The notes: generated by a model from the letters alone, not told the origin. A DNA stretch of 64,000 nucleotides from Parus major (GCF_001522545.3 NC_031768.1:86233385-86297384); one strand, 5' to 3'. Positions 34,890-49,031 are shown, numbered from the stretch's first letter. A program made the numbers and translations.

Positions 34890-37262
34890 AGAAATGAGGG
34901 ATATCTCTAGTTCATCTGCCCTTGTCCTTACGGAAGATTTTAACTTCCCAGGCATCAACTGGTTAGTATCATGCAGCAGAAACAAACAGGTCCAAGAAAT
35001 TGCTGAAGCACATGGAGGAAACTTGCTGGAGGGACTAAGGGTTCCACCTAGGACTGGGTGCCCTCCCAGTTTTGCTGTTTGTAAACAGGGTCTCAGGGGT
35101 GAAGTAGTGACTGGTGGCTTGATGACAGTGACCACAAAGCAATTGTGTTTCAAATCATTGATATTTGGAGAAAAAAACACCAGGAAAACTTTGTCCCTGG
35201 ATATAGGAAGTACAGATTTGGAGCTGCTGAAGGAGCTAGCTAGTATGGACCTCTGGGGATCTGCTTCTGAAGGTATTTGTGTTCATGAATGCTGGTCACT
35301 TTCTAAGAGCCATCTCTTAAGCGCACGGGAGCAGGCAATTCCAAAGGAAAGGAAGTCAAGCAAGCAGTGCAAAGGGCTGCCTTGGCTGAACAGGGATCTT
35401 AGAGCATTTAGGCAAAAAGAAACTCTACAGACACTGAAGCGAGAATAGGCAACACAGGAGAACTAGAGAGATCCTGTTTGGCATGGCAGGGAGAAAATTC
35501 ATGCAGTCAAGGCTGGCCTAGAGTTCAAGCTGAACAGCACTGTGAAGGACAAAAAAGGCTTTTAAAAATATATTAACAGCAAACAGAGATTCAGAGACAA
35601 CACTTGTCTGTTGACTGATGTGGTCAATCACCTCACAAATAGGGATACAGACAATGCAGAAGTATTTAATGCCTTCTTTGCCTCTAGCACCAATGATGGG
35701 CCTTGGGATTCCAGGAGACCTGTGTTGGAAGACCAGGACTGAGGGGATGATGAACTCCCAGCTGCCCCTGAATTTGTTCAAGAGTAACTGTTCAAGCTGG
35801 AAGCTCCATAAATCTATGGAGCCTGACAGGATTCATCCCAGGATACTGATGGGACTGGCCAAAGTTATCACACGACCTCTCTGCATTATTTTCCTTTAGT
35901 GGTCTCGGGAGTCTGGAGAGGTCCCAGTCAATTGGAAAGTGGCAATATTTCAAGAAGGGTAAGAAGGGAGACCTTAGTAATGATAGACCTGCCAGTCTTA
36001 CTTATCAGTGCCTGGTAAAATTATGGAGAAGGTTTTTTTGAGAGAAAATTTGAGTCATTGATTATAGTGAGCACAGGTTCACAAGGCAAAAGTCCAGCTT
36101 AACCAACTTAATTTCATCTCATTATGAGGTCACACACCTAACTGACCAAGGGAAGCCAGTAAATATGGAGTTTTGGAATTTTAACAAGCTTTTGATGCTA
36201 CTCTAAATCGACTGCCCAGCACAAAGATAGACAAATCCTTAATGTGTTGGGTAAATGGGGTTACCTCAGGCTGGCAGCCAGTGACCACCGGCATTCCCAA
36301 GGGCTCAGTTTTACAGCCAGTGCTCTTCAATGTTTTCATAAATGATCTAGACACAGGAATAAAATGTACAGTAACTAAGTTTGTCAATGATACTAAATTA
36401 GGAAGAGCTGTGGGCTTGCTCGAGGGTAGAGGTCTTGCAGAGAGATTTGGAGAGCTGAGCCATCACCAACTGTATGAAATTTAACCAAGTGTTTAAGACC
36501 AAGTGTTGGATTCTCCTGTGTCCCTTATTTGGGTCACAGCAATCCTGGTTGTTCATACAAATTGGAGGATGAGAGACTGAAGAACAGCACCATGGAAAGG
36601 GACCTGGCAACACTGGTTGATTATGAGCCAGCAATGCCCTGGCAGCCAGGAGGGACAAGTGTATCCTGGGGAGCAACAGGCACAGCACGGCCAGCAAGGG
36701 TGGGAATTGTCCTGCTCTTCTCTGCTCTGCTCTGCACTGGGGGGAGGCTCACCTCGAGGGCTAGGGGCTATTTTGGGTGCCACAATAAATGAAGGTTATA
36801 AAGCTATTGGAGTGTGTCCAGAGGATGGTGACAAAAGTGGTGACAGGTCTCAAAGGCAAGACTTAGGAGGAAGTGGCTGAGGTTGCCTTACTTTGTTTAG
36901 CTTAGAGAAGGCTGGGGGGTGACCTCATCACGGTCTACAGCTTCCTGGAGGCAAGCAGTGGAGGGGAGGGGCTGATCTCCTCCCTCAGTGACCAGCAACA
37001 GGACACAAGGAAATGCAGTGAAGCTGCAGCAGGTAAGTTCAGATTAAACTTTAGGCAAAGGTTCTTCACTGAGAAGGCGGTCGATCACTGGAACAGGCTC
37101 CCCAAGGAAACTGCTGATGGGACTAAACCTGTCAGGGTTCAAGAAGCATCATCTGGATGATGCTCCTAGTTGGATGGTTTAGTTTTAGGTAGTCCTCTGG
37201 GGAGCAGGGATTTGGAGTTATTGATCATTATGTGTCCCTTCCAATTCAAGATATTCTGTGAT
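34890..37262 (+). mobile_element. CR1 LINE, near-full ORF2 3' two-thirds with 3' end
   Basis: Starts in the endonuclease C-terminal part (Glu-Asp-Phe-Asn-Phe-Pro-Gly-Ile-Asn-Trp, about 34933-34962; the first residue is Gly in active copies). It continues through Trp-Leu-Asn-Arg-Asp-Leu (about 35383-35400), Glu-Pro-Asp-Arg-Ile-His-Pro-Arg-Ile-Leu (about 35819-35848), the Phe-Ile-Asn-Asp-Leu-Asp-Thr-Gly-Ile block (about 36334-36360) and the RT C-terminus, then a CR1 tail ending ccttccaattcaagatattc and tgtgattgt. A 184-codon frame (34894-35448) remains open. Many later stops show it is dead. Confidence 0.88.
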
Positions 37263-37875
37263 TGTACGTCTATGGAACCTGATGGGATGCATCCCTGAGG
37301 GAGGGAGCTGGCCAGTGTGATGGCAAGTTCCCTTGGAATGGAGTGTCTCTGGCAGGATTGAGGAAGATGATCCTTCCCTTCTACTGAGCACTTAACCACA
37401 TCTGGAGTGTTGTAGGCAGTCCTGGGTTTCCCACTATGAGACATGGATATACTGGAGCGAATCCAGAAAACTGGTCCTAAAATGATTAAAGGATTGAAAC
37501 ATTTGAGAAGATACTGAGAGACTGTTTAGCCTCAAGGTAAGAAGGCCTGGGAGGGAGTTTTACCAGTGTATATGAATACTTGGTTGGAGGGTATAAAGAA
37601 GACAAAGCTAGTCTCTTCTGAATATAGCGAAGTGGAAGGACAAGACACAACGGACACAAATTGAAATACAGGAAACTCCACCTAAATATAAAAAACCCAA
37701 TGTTTTTACTGTGTACAATGCCAAGCACTAGAACAGATTGCCCATGGAGGTTGTGGAGTATCCATCTTTGGAAATATTCAAATTCCAGATGGACAAGGCC
37801 CTGGACAACCTGACTCTGGTGTGAGCAAGGGGTTGGTTGGAATAGATGACAGATTAATTCTGTAATTAAACCATG
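37263..37875 (+). mobile_element. CR1 LINE, right part of the interrupted copy
   Basis: CR1 coding resumes at ctatggaacctgatgggatg (the Met-Glu-Pro-Asp-Gly-Met-His-Pro block), which is upstream of the tail just passed. The sequence then jumps to late ORF2 (ctggagtgttgtaggcagtc) and tail (cattgcccatggaggttgtgg-like, tggacaaggccctggacaac). A second tail directly after the first supports a separate copy. Confidence 0.7.
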
Positions 37876-40640
37876 ATTTTTAGAAAAGTCTTGCATTTAC
37901 TTTTTTCAGTGTAGCCCAATTATACTCGTACTGCACTGCAGGTGACATGAGTGTGAAGACTAACATATATCTCCTTTACTCTGTCAAGCAAGATGACTCC
38001 AGAGCTGATCAAACTGGAATACCTCTGGTTTTCTACCAGTCACTTAATGCAATTTCCATTTTGCTGTATATTTCTGGTAAAGTTTACTCTAAATCTGCAG
38101 ATTTCTTGCAGTATGTTTATGACTCCAGTTCTGTAACTTCTCCTCTGATCCTTGAGCATAAAGAAGGAAAACACGATTTTGAATGTTAGTATGAAATTCC
38201 CTCAGGGTGGTGCAATTTCATAGGCAATTAGAAGCTGCATTAGAGTGGAAAGACAAAATAGGCCTGCTACTGACAGCCTAAATGCAGAAGAAAATGACCC
38301 CTTGCATCCCAGAAATATGATGGCTTTGCAGGCTGGAATAAACACACATCACCCTAAATAAACTGTGAAATACAGCCTGTTTTATTTAAGGGGTGGTGGT
38401 TTTATTTTTATATTGCATTTGGCATTTCCTGATTTAAGAGCTGCAAGCTGTCTTCTGCCTACCACATGTTTCTGTTTGTAGTTCTGGCATTTGTATAACC
38501 CAGTGGTAGAAACTGTCATCCAGTTTCTAACTCACTGTACATTAAACATAGCAGTCAGAAGGATCCTAGCTCCAGACAATATGTTTTGCACCAGTATTTT
38601 TCAAAATCTCCTGCTTTTAGTCCTTGAAGAAAATCAAGTGAGTTTATGTCTAGATTTCATAGAGGACAATTTTAGACCCATATAAAAGGGTTTAATTCTT
38701 CCAAGTATTCCATTTAGCACTGTAATTTGTGTTGTAGTCTGATCTGTGTTAAGAAGTAGATTCATGCCTATTGCACACTTATTCTTGGGCTATTTTTTCT
38801 CTTTGCAGTTAGCATCACAGTCTGACATCACAGCATATCAGTTTACTGTTTTTCAATCCACTTACTTCAGGAGAGAGATATGATAATAAATTTGATTCTG
38901 GCTGTTCATGAAGCACAAATTTTGGCTGCTCAAATCCATTAGGGTCTTTGTCTCCACCATCACCAGCTAGGGAATGGAATGCATATGAAGGTATATGACC
39001 AGAAACTGCTGAAAGAAATCACAGCAGCACATGAGTGCAACACAATCCATAACTTTTTGCTATAGACCATTTCCAGCTGGCTCTCTAAGGCTATACTCCA
39101 AAGTATTCACAGATAAATATAAGAACAGCATTAGTCCAGACAAGACCCAGAAAATTTCATTGACAAGCTCTTCTACTATTGCTTAGTAGGCCCCATATTT
39201 TTTTTACAGAAACTGGAAAGTCTAAACTGCCTCATACTGAATGGTAAGGAAGAAAATGGAATGACTGGTTGGTGACAAGATACCTAAGCAGTCTTCAATT
39301 TTAAGATATATTCCTTAGAGTCTTAATACACCAAAGGTACCACTAAGTCTGCAAATGCTATTTCAGTGATCTTTTGTCCCCATGCATGTCACAAATTCTC
39401 TGCTGTTCTGAAACTTTCTATATGTTGTCTTCAGTTTCTTCACAAGTTTTTAAATTATGTCTAGCACCTTGTGGCTGATAGTGTGCCTTCCTTTCTCTGA
39501 AAGAGTCCTGTAAGATTGTCCACACCTTTAGAAGAAAGGAAATTCTGTCTCTTACCCAGTATTTTACTCACTTAGCAAAAGGTTAAATAGAAAAGTTAGG
39601 CTGAGTCAAATCAGCATGTGCAGAGTATTATAGCTATTCAGCATACTGATGATTTCATGGTAAGTGCCTGTGTGCCTGTTTTCACCCACAGTACATGTAA
39701 GGCAGCTGCTGTGGCAAGCAAATTCCAAATATTTACCTTTTATACAGAGCATGGATGTGAGCAGTAACTGTCAAGTAGCACTTTACTGCATGGTAAATCC
39801 ACAGCCAAGCTTGCCTTCTTCGAGCTTACAGTCAATCATTGTAATGATTGTGAAGTAGCGAAGTAATATTTCCCTTTGCAAAAGCCATGCTAGTTAAACA
39901 CACATAATCAACTCGATGTTCAATAACTGCTCTAAATGATTACTTGTAGTGCTTTGTAAGTATTTTTATCAGGCTTGTATGTATGTGCCTGTATTTGGCA
40001 GTCTACCTGCTAGACTTCCCTTGTAGCTGCAAGATTTGCTATTTACCAGAGTTCTGGGATTGTAGCTTACTTCAGGGAGATAAGCCTGAAGGGTTACAGG
40101 CTGTTCAGGAAAGATGGATTGGGAAGGTAAGTAGGAGGGCTTAAACATTGTGAAAAGGAGTGCCTTAGGTGTGTGGAGCTTTACCTTGGCACAGTTGTTG
40201 AACCTGCAGAGAGCATGGGTAAGGACACGAGAATAGATCAGTGCAGATTTGTTCTGTTGATGTCACGGACATGTCTGCAACTAAATCACCTGATCAAGAA
40301 GAGGGAGGTGAAGCTTTCTTTGGCCACCATGCCATAGAAGCTCTTCTGTAATTGGGAGACCTTACAGTGATGGGAGTTATGTCAAATTTTTTTTCTCCTC
40401 TTTTGGGACTACTTGGAAAATCTGATCCCAGAAGTGGGTATTTTTGAAAATTTACTTTGGGCTAAGTGAAATCTTTGAATTGAATACGAAGCAATTCTGT
40501 CTCCCACTGCCATCTTCTGCAAATGGAACTTGGAGAGTTTGAGATGACAAGGTGGGGAGATCCTAGTAGGTCCATTTGGACTGGTCACCACCTTAGGACC
40601 TTGCTGCGGATGAGCGTTCCAGTACCCTCCCAAACCCTCC
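37876..40640. other. Intergenic, no gene seen
   Basis: AT-rich DNA with only short open frames. No repeat or RNA gene was recognised. GC content rises from about 40600 into the CpG island. Confidence 0.5.
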
Positions 40641-40699
40641 TGCCCTGACCCGTTCAGGTTTCCCGTACCCTTACCCTGGAAAACCATCACGCACGCAGT

Positions 40700-41640
40700 C
40701 CTGGCTGCAAGAGGGACCAGGGAAGGCTCACCCTCCTCGCCTTCCCCTGGCTCTCTGATCTCGCCGAGGGCAAGTCGCTCCCTCCCTCCCTCGGTGAGGT
40801 GAGACCGGGCGGGGCAACCGGGCTCCGGCTGCAGGTAGAGAGAGAGGGAGAGGCCGGGCCGGCCGTCCCGCCCCTGGGGCACAGCCCGCCTCGCCCGGTT
40901 ATGTCACCCATGCTCAAAACAAAGTTGGGAAAGTGGTTTCAGCCTTTCCGCGGTCTCGCTTCCAGCCCGGGGAGCGCCGGCCGGGCCAGCGGGAGGCGGC
41001 GGCAGGTGAGTGGGGGCCGGAGGAGCCGGGGCAAGGCCGGCGAGCTCCATGCCCGGCCGGACCCTTCTCCCGGGGGGAGGCACCGCGGCCCCGCTTTGCC
41101 GAAGCCTGCGGAGAGAGCCCCGATGTCCCAAGCGAGCCCGCCGCTGTCGCAAGCCGCTCTTCCTGCGCGGGCCTGCGGGCATGGGGCCCGGCGGGGCCGG
41201 GCGGGCTCTGTTCCCGAGGGCAGCGGCGGCCCGGCAGGGGGGCACGGGCTGCCCGTGACCCTCTCCCTGGGCCGGCTGCCAGGCTGGAAGGTGGCAGGAA
41301 GGGGGCTGGAAGCGGCCGGCAGCAGGCTGGTGCAGCCCCCGCAGCGCCGGCTGCGGCGCGAACGCCCTCACGGCGATGGAGCCGGCTCCGTGGGGCCGGG
41401 GCCGGCGTGGGGAGCGACAGCTCAGTGCCGGGGCTGCGGCTGTCGTGACTGCTCCCACACGCGGAATGCTTCCCAAAGGTGGTGCCCAGAAGTGCCGCTG
41501 GCGGGGAGCCGCAGTGCTGGCGCTCCCGCTGTGCCTCGTGGAGCTCCGAGCCGAGGCCGGCAGACTGTCAGAGTGAAGTCCCTGCATGGCCGGGCCGCCT
41601 CAGGGGCCGCCCCGCCGCTCTTCGCTTCCCTGCAGATACA
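40700..41640. promoter_or_regulatory. CpG island, likely distal promoter of CRACR2A
   Basis: A second sharply bounded GC/CpG-rich block. GC boxes are visible (GGGCGGGGC at 40807-40815, CCCGCCCC at 40867-40874), with no TATA. A consensus donor CAG|GTGAGT occurs at 41005/41006 on the + strand. It is 9.4 kb before the first CRACR2A coding exon with no other gene between, so it most likely starts that gene. An unannotated non-coding RNA on either strand is an alternative. Long frames on both strands (338 codons +, 227 codons -) are products of high GC. Confidence 0.6.
40900..41005 (+). other. CRACR2A: Inferred CRACR2A non-coding exon 1
   Basis: Only the 3' border is set by sequence: ggcggcggcag|gtgagt. 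The 5' border is a guess. It would splice to the acceptor before 50424. Transcript evidence is needed. Confidence 0.4.
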
Positions 41641-44600
41641 GAAGACAGTTCTGGTGACTGCCTTCAGGCCTACCAAGTGCCTCCTGAAGAAGAAGGCAGT
41701 GCTGTTCCTGGTGGTTGTCGAAATGATTCTTGTGTCCCCCTGCGATAGTTTGGTGTCACTCTTACACTGCTGTAGCACTTATGTGGTCTCTGATTTCATT
41801 TTCTGTCTTTCTTGATACTGAAGGCTTATGATGACTGTAAATGACAGTTCTAAAAGAAATGTACTGCTACCAGCATAATGCATGTCTTAATATACACCAG
41901 TAGAACAGATTATGACTGCATGTAGTGAAACGTGGGTAGTGTCACAATTGGGAGAATGGTGAAATCCCTCTGGAACACTTTGGCTAATTTAATGTGCTCT
42001 TCTATTTTCTTAGTTGCAACTTTGTGGTTTTCAATGGTAGTTTTTAGCTTAGTTTCATTTTTCTTTTTAGAATATGTGAATTATTTTGATGCATGGGTAA
42101 AAATTTATTGGTTTTCTGTGGGTTGTTCTAAGAACTCTGGTCCCCATATTTGAGCTTAATTAATTTTACAGATCAAAAGGGAACTGTTACACCCAAAAGC
42201 ACAAGAGTAAAAATTAAATGTTGGTCTTCTCTAAACTCGATTCTCATCTTTTATGAAAGCAAGGAAAGAAATCAAAAGTCAGACTCTGAAGTATAAAAAG
42301 GCAGACCCATTTTTGTGAATGGATTAGGTAGCAAATGAGATTTAGGGCAGTAATAGTTTACAGTCTCGTGGTCTGCCAGCTCTTGGGGACTTAAGTTCAC
42401 TGCTGCTGAAATGAATGAGGTATGTTTGGTTCCTTGTGAATTATCTCTGCCCCCCTCCACTGCCTTTTCCTCTTACCTTGTGGTGGAGTAGAAGATAATG
42501 GTAAAACAAGTTTCAGAAATAAATGCACTAAAGAGCATTTCTCTGCAAGCTTTGTTTGTGGTTTCTTCAGACCACAGGATGAATGTGCTGCTTCTCTTTT
42601 CATCCCATCTCTGTTCATTGGCAAATGATATCCTATCATGATTTTTTAGGTGGGTAGATGGTGGATAAATGGAGGAGTAAAGAGTATAGTGGTCTGCTCT
42701 GATTCCCTCTCCACCGTTTGCTAATTTACACCCTAAATATATATGAACATACAGTCCCAACATGTAAGCTGGGAATACCACATTTATAGGGTTTTATTTC
42801 TCATGTTGAAAAATGCAGATTTAGTCAGTTCAAGTTAAATCTGGTGTAAAGACATAATTTATTCCACTGTCCATGACCTAATCCATGCAGAAGCACCAAT
42901 CAGTGTTTGATTGAAACTGAGTTTAAAGATTTTGGACCCATCTTATTCCTTAATCGCACAGAGGGGGTGTCAAGGAAGTGAAGGGTCTTGCTGGGGAACT
43001 TCTATACATTGAAGAGTAGCATAAATGAAGTCAGAGATCCTGCACAATTGTAAAGATAACTTCCAGAGTAACTGGCTCACAGAGAAAGTAGAAGTTGTGT
43101 CTCTATTCAAAAGTGGTAGTGAATTAAAATCTAATTAAGAATCCGTAATGATGCATGTTTAATTGTTTGCATAGCAAGACTTTCTTGTAGAACTGAACAG
43201 GATGAAGTACACCAAGCCTCCTAATCAAACATAGATAAGTGGATTTGTTTATATGTGTTTCCAAGGCCTTGGAAGTGAGCTGTGTGGAGCAGACAGCATG
43301 AAGGTTATCTTGTTATGCATATGGGAAAATATGACTCTTTTTGTATCATATTTTGCCATTACTTTTTGCAGTGGAAAAACAGTGGACTAGCAAATTAAAT
43401 ATTCCTGTGCCTCACTGACATGCTCTTGCACCATAAAACCTATCCCATTGACTCAAGTGAAAGTATTTTCCAAGGGCAAGTTTGTAGTTTTAGAAATTCT
43501 GAAAGCTTTGAAGACAGTAATTCGTGCCAGCCTGGCTTCAAACCAACTGCCAAATAACTAAGGAAACACTTGGAATATGTCTCTCTGTCTTCTAGTGGAA
43601 TCTGCATTAACTTGGGTCCTCTAAGGTCCATGGCAAAGTAGTCTGAAATTTTCTACTAACATTTTTTCCATAAAAAATGAATTCTTATTTGAAGAGACTA
43701 TTTAATTTGCATCTATAAATACTTTAACTTAGGTTAAAGGTGCAACATTCAATGGAAAACTGGAAATAGAGTGTATTTTAGACTTCAAGCCAAATTGGTT
43801 TTGGTTTTCAGGCAGATAAAAGGTTTTGATTTTTTTTTTTCAGAAGGTACATTTTTAGCAAGGACTTTTGGAGGAGGCAGAATATTTCAAGGGATTTTTT
43901 GTGAAAATGGTGTACTTTAAAGAGGTTCTTGTCAACCTGATTTCACCAGCTGAGAGTAGTTCCATTTAGCAGTGAGTCATTAAGAAAACCTGAAAGATAA
44001 GAGAATTAAAAGGGGTATATACTATTTAACTTAAACTTTTTCTATATCTTTACTTCAGGGGGAGGGGGTTTCCAGTGCAAATATTTTGTCTACAAATGGA
44101 ACAGCTCATGTGAATTGGCAATATTTCCTGCCAGAACATTATGTTACACCAGTTATTCATATAATGCTGTTATCAATATAGTTAATTGTATTTAATTTCA
44201 GTACTTAGAACAATGCAGCACAATAAATTGTGCTTAGAGGCATTTCCCAACATAAATGATTGTGTGAATCTTTGCAGTCAGATGGACTCAGTTTTGACTT
44301 CACTGCATTTGGAATTATGTTGTAAGATGCTCCTTCTTAACAACAGTTTTTACATCCCTGAATTAACAAACTGTTTTAGAAATCAGTCAAAATAACAGTA
44401 GAATAGTTCTACATAGTTCAGTAATAGTTCTAATGCAAGTTCTGTAAGTGCTATTGTCTGTCCAGTTTACACACAGACATTTATAAAACCTCATGCTGCA
44501 GCCACAAATGTTAACCAGAATTTCAGCCTGAAATGTGTAACTGGCCACACTGTATTTGTGTGCAGGAACGATTTATTGGTCATTCTGAGAGATAAAGACA

Positions 44601-47600
44601 CACTTAGTGAGGAAAACACCCACTCAGATACTCATGCACACCTGTGCCACCATCCTGCTCAGGTACTGCGTAGGCCAACAGTTTCTGAAGACACAAGGTT
44701 CTTGCAACCAGCATGCAGGCATGGAACAGGAGGCTGGGGGAAGAGTTCTTCCTGGAATCAGTTCTCTTGAGTAAGGCAGAAGGAGCAGAAGGAGGGAGAG
44801 GAGACAACGGGTCTTTAAGCCTGCAGAGACTAAAGGCAGGGTGCTCTCAGTTCTCAGGATATTGTGGTTATTCTGCCACAGTGATTTCCATGATGATTGC
44901 TGCCCCTAAATTCAGTGTCCCTCTATAAGAAGTTTACGTTCCCAGGCAGTTCTTAGCTTTTGACTTCTTAAATACATTAAAAAGGAAGCATCCAAAGCAA
45001 TAAAGCCAGGGGAAAAAATATATTTCTGCTAAAATCATTACCTAAAGTAGCTTTACTTCTCAAGGCTCCTAGTAGCACTTAGCAGGTCCATTTTAACTTC
45101 ACCCTGCTTTTTTTAGTATGGACCTGTAAGAACTGCTTAGATTTAGGCAATAAATATCCTGTTAGTCATTCTTTATTAGTGTTTTCATATTGAAGAGCAG
45201 GATGGGGAATAAATGAATATGCCTGCTTTTTTTGGGCATCTGAATTTTAAGGATAGTTTTTCTTTCACTACTTCCATAGAGACCAGCAAGAATACAGGCA
45301 GGAGATCTTTTGTCTTCCTCTCGGGAAACTGGCCTTTGGAAGAAGAAAATTTTCTTACATGAAAATTAGTTGCTTGGATGCAAATGTTAAAAATAAAAGT
45401 TTAATGAAGATGTTTTCACCAGTCAGAGCTGGAATTCTGCATCATAGTGCACAGAATTGATATAGTTTGTTTTTTTTCATTTGTATTTGCGGATTCATCT
45501 AGGGACAAATGCCCAGTAGGGAGTAAGTGGTCTCTGTCCAAAGTATTTTGCTATCTGTTTTGGAATCCTTAATGCTTAATTACTTCAAGCATATTTTCTG
45601 TTTTTCTCCAGTTTCACAGTTAATATTGTTGAAACACTGCTTCAGATATATAATCTGTTTTTTTATCCTTCTTCTTTAGCTTTAAGGTTTGTTTTGGGCT
45701 TTTTTTTCCCTTAACCAGCAATCTTCTGAAAAGCAGAAAATTCATTTATATGACTTTGATGTATGTATAACACACAATATATTCTCCCAGGTCTTTTTCC
45801 TCCTTGACTTCTGCTAAGCTCCCTTACCTTGAAATAAATTGTAAGTAATTTTGTGGAAACTTAAAACCTTGTTGTGGTATAAATGAAGCTTTAAGCTTGC
45901 AGATAGCAAAGTACGTGATCCTAGTTGTTCCTGTAGTCTTTAAAAGCTAATCATGTCTGGCTGGAGAGTTTCTGTTAGGACTGAATCTAAACAGTCTGTT
46001 AAGACTGATTCTAAACAGAATTTGCTTCTCCCACATAAATCTACTTACACAAAAGGAATTTCTGCATAACTTAGTTTTCCCTTCAATAGGCCACTGGATG
46101 TAGGATTCCTCTGTTGTCTCTGCCGTTGCTACTCCCCTGAAATTATTTTCAAGACGTATTTCTTTCAGACTGTCTACTTGTGGTCCCTCATAGGACCTCC
46201 AGCCTGCCTCAGATCTCTCCCTCTGGAATTAAATTCCCCACACCCACTCTGTGGTGTACAATCTCCTAAGATGAAGAGTGATGAGAGATCATATACACCA
46301 TGAGAGAAGTGAATTCAGGCTGTGTGGAAGAGGCTTTGATGATGCATTTCATCACAAGATTTTCTGACTTGCATGTTTTTACTTGAAAAGCCAAAACTGG
46401 AGGAATGCATGTGCCATTTTTTTCATCCAGTTGTGTCTAGGTGTCCCATATGGTTAGTCCAAGCTTTATACTGCTTCCATGAGAGCTTAAAGGTTGTCTT
46501 AGTCATAGTTGAGAAAAAAAACCCAGGTATTTACTTGAGCGCACAACTTTGTATCTCTGCTAGTTGTTTTAAGTGTGGGACCTGAATTTTTACATTGGAT
46601 GGTCATAAAATATTTATTTTTAAATAGCTAGAAGTAACATTGAAGTCCACTGATCGAGTCGTCTTTCTCAGGAGTGATCTCCTCTGCCATTATTTGCAGA
46701 TTTGTGTCTGGTCTGTTCTTCCATGATGGCAGAACTGCACTGCCATTGCAGCCAGGAGTTCAGTGCTCCACCTTCTTTATCTTTGGGTGGGTTTTCATGT
46801 CCAGCTTCTGACATGTTTGCTTCTTGTGGATTGTATTATGTGCATAGGGAGCATTTTTCTCCAATCCTGTACCTAGAAAACTTCTATGCACTTGAGTTTG
46901 GTATTGTGCTGTCCTTGGTCTTAACAGTGCCATTCCTCTGTCATTCTTTGTAGGTCCTGCTGTTTTGATTCTTCCTTGATGGACCTCTTGGAGATAATTA
47001 TATTAAATAAACTATAACTTTCCAATTGAAATGGAAAGGATTCTGCAGCAGAGTCCACTGTCCAACAGGATGAATACTTGTTTGAAAGCAGGGCAGAGAA
47101 ATCAGGAACAGAATATTTTCCTTGTAGTGATACATTTTAGATTTAGGAGCTTTTCAGCACAATGCTGAAAGATAACTATCTTTGACAGTAACTTATTTCT
47201 GAAGAGGTCATGTTCATGTGTCAGGCATGCTACACTGCATCTGTGGATTATTTTAACAAAGATAGTTTGCTTGTAGGAAATAAATATTTTTTGTTGAAAA
47301 AGTATACAATCTATTTTTTATTTTGTGCTGGTTGTAAGAGATAAGTGTTCTCTCTCATAACAGTGTTTTGGATAAATCCAAGGTGACCTGGGTATTAAGT
47401 AAGCTTACTATATTTTTCAGCTGATGATATGTTTTGAAGTGTGCTGCAGAAAATTTGTACCTGTAGACACATGTTAAGAGAAATATTTAATTGAAACCTG
47501 AAAACTGAAGAGATATGAGGGCAGGCAAAACAACTCTCTAGGTTTTTAACTATAACTGTTGGGAAGTATGGGGTTGTCACACATCACGACTTGTGAAATC

Positions 47601-49005
47601 TGTGGCTCAAATTGCTCTGTACTTCTAGAGTTTGGTGATTTGCAGTAGACCTGACTGGAAATGATGAAAATGCCTTTTGGAATATTAATGGTGACCTGCC
47701 TTTTGCAGACCCATCCAAAATTTACCTCATGATTAATGGGCAGAAACCTCATAAATCACACATCCTTGTTTAGTATTTGGAGCTATGCTTGTTTGCATCG
47801 GGTCATGATATGACCCATTTTGCATAGTGCAGTGTGATTGTATCTAAAATAATGGAAATCAAAGGTCTTAAGAGAATTGATTTTGTAAGCCATTCATTTT
47901 CTAAAGGAGATGGATGAGTGAATGGAACTACCTATGTTATTTGAAACTGGCCTTGAGGTAATTACTGAGTGCTGATTCTGTAATGTGGGACAAATTGCAG
48001 TTTTAATCTTTCATGTTATTACCAGCATTTGCAAAGTATCAGGACACTGTAGGAATTATGATGAACTCTATCAGCTTTAGAAGCTGCCATAAGGATTAAG
48101 AATTTTTGCAGATGCTCTAATTAAATTTTCTGCTGTATTGAAGAAACTTGCTGTGTAGCAAGTTTTTATGATGTGTATAAAAGGTGGGGCAACTTTTAAG
48201 AAGGTGCGGCTCTCATGATGCATGGAATTTAGTTTTGTGGTATAGAAGTATTTAGAAAGCATGGTGATGTTTGCTGAATTGTACTGTTTGCTGACTGCAA
48301 ACAACTTTATCAAGGTGTATATAGTGACTTTTTGTTCCACCATCTTTAATCTGTTTTTGTATTTCTGTTCTTTCACTTGCAAGGGGATATCTATTCCTTG
48401 CATATTTTTTCTTTTTTCCTAAGGAAGTCTAATGGACTGTACAGAGGCAGGCACTAGCAGCACTTATTATCTTGGTTAGCTTGGCCTGTTCCTGAAGTTG
48501 TGGCCTTCTGAGAAATTGTTTAAAAAAAAAAAATCTAATACATTTTGAGTCTGGGTCAGATCTTGCCAAGACTGTCTTTAAGCTGTGCTTGTCCCATTGA
48601 TTTTTGGTGTTTTTAAACCTGTTTTTAAGTTAGTGTCCTTGCTAAGTTGAAACTGATGGCCTGGTTTGTTACCTCATACCCTGGTGCCAGCCAGGAGTGA
48701 GCTGTATTGAATAATGGAGGTACAGGTGTGTAAAAGCAGTATGAAAAGGAGGATTTTATCCAGACTATTACTCCAGTGTAGTTTGATTGTGGCTTTCCAT
48801 CTGATCCACTTGTGGGCGGCTATATACAGTGAGACCAAAGATTCATCTGGCTCATAAACTGTTTTTAAGACTGTTGTTGGAAACGTCATGGAAGGGATTA
48901 AGAAACAGGGCAATTATGGAGTGATATTTTCCTTTGTGTGTCTTCTCAGCTACTGAATGTTGGTCAGACTTTCTGAGCCAGAAATTTTCCTCATAAGAAA
49001 AAGAG

Positions 49006-49031
49006 ATTACAGCTGTTCAGACAGCTGTAAT
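49006..49031. repeat. Perfect 11-bp inverted repeat with 4-nt loop
   Basis: ATTACAGCTGT (49006-49016), loop TCAG, then the exact reverse complement ACAGCTGTAAT (49021-49031). Each arm contains CAGCTG, an E-box. Confidence 0.8.

Noticed and set aside
34894..35448. 184-codon + strand open frame as a host gene
   Set aside because: It reads as the CR1 endonuclease end and linker region, followed by broken RT sequence.
40799..41815. 338-codon + strand and 227-codon minus-strand open frames in the second CpG island
   Set aside because: High GC removes stop codons; composition is Gly/Ala/Arg/Pro-rich without a domain, and frames overlap on both strands.
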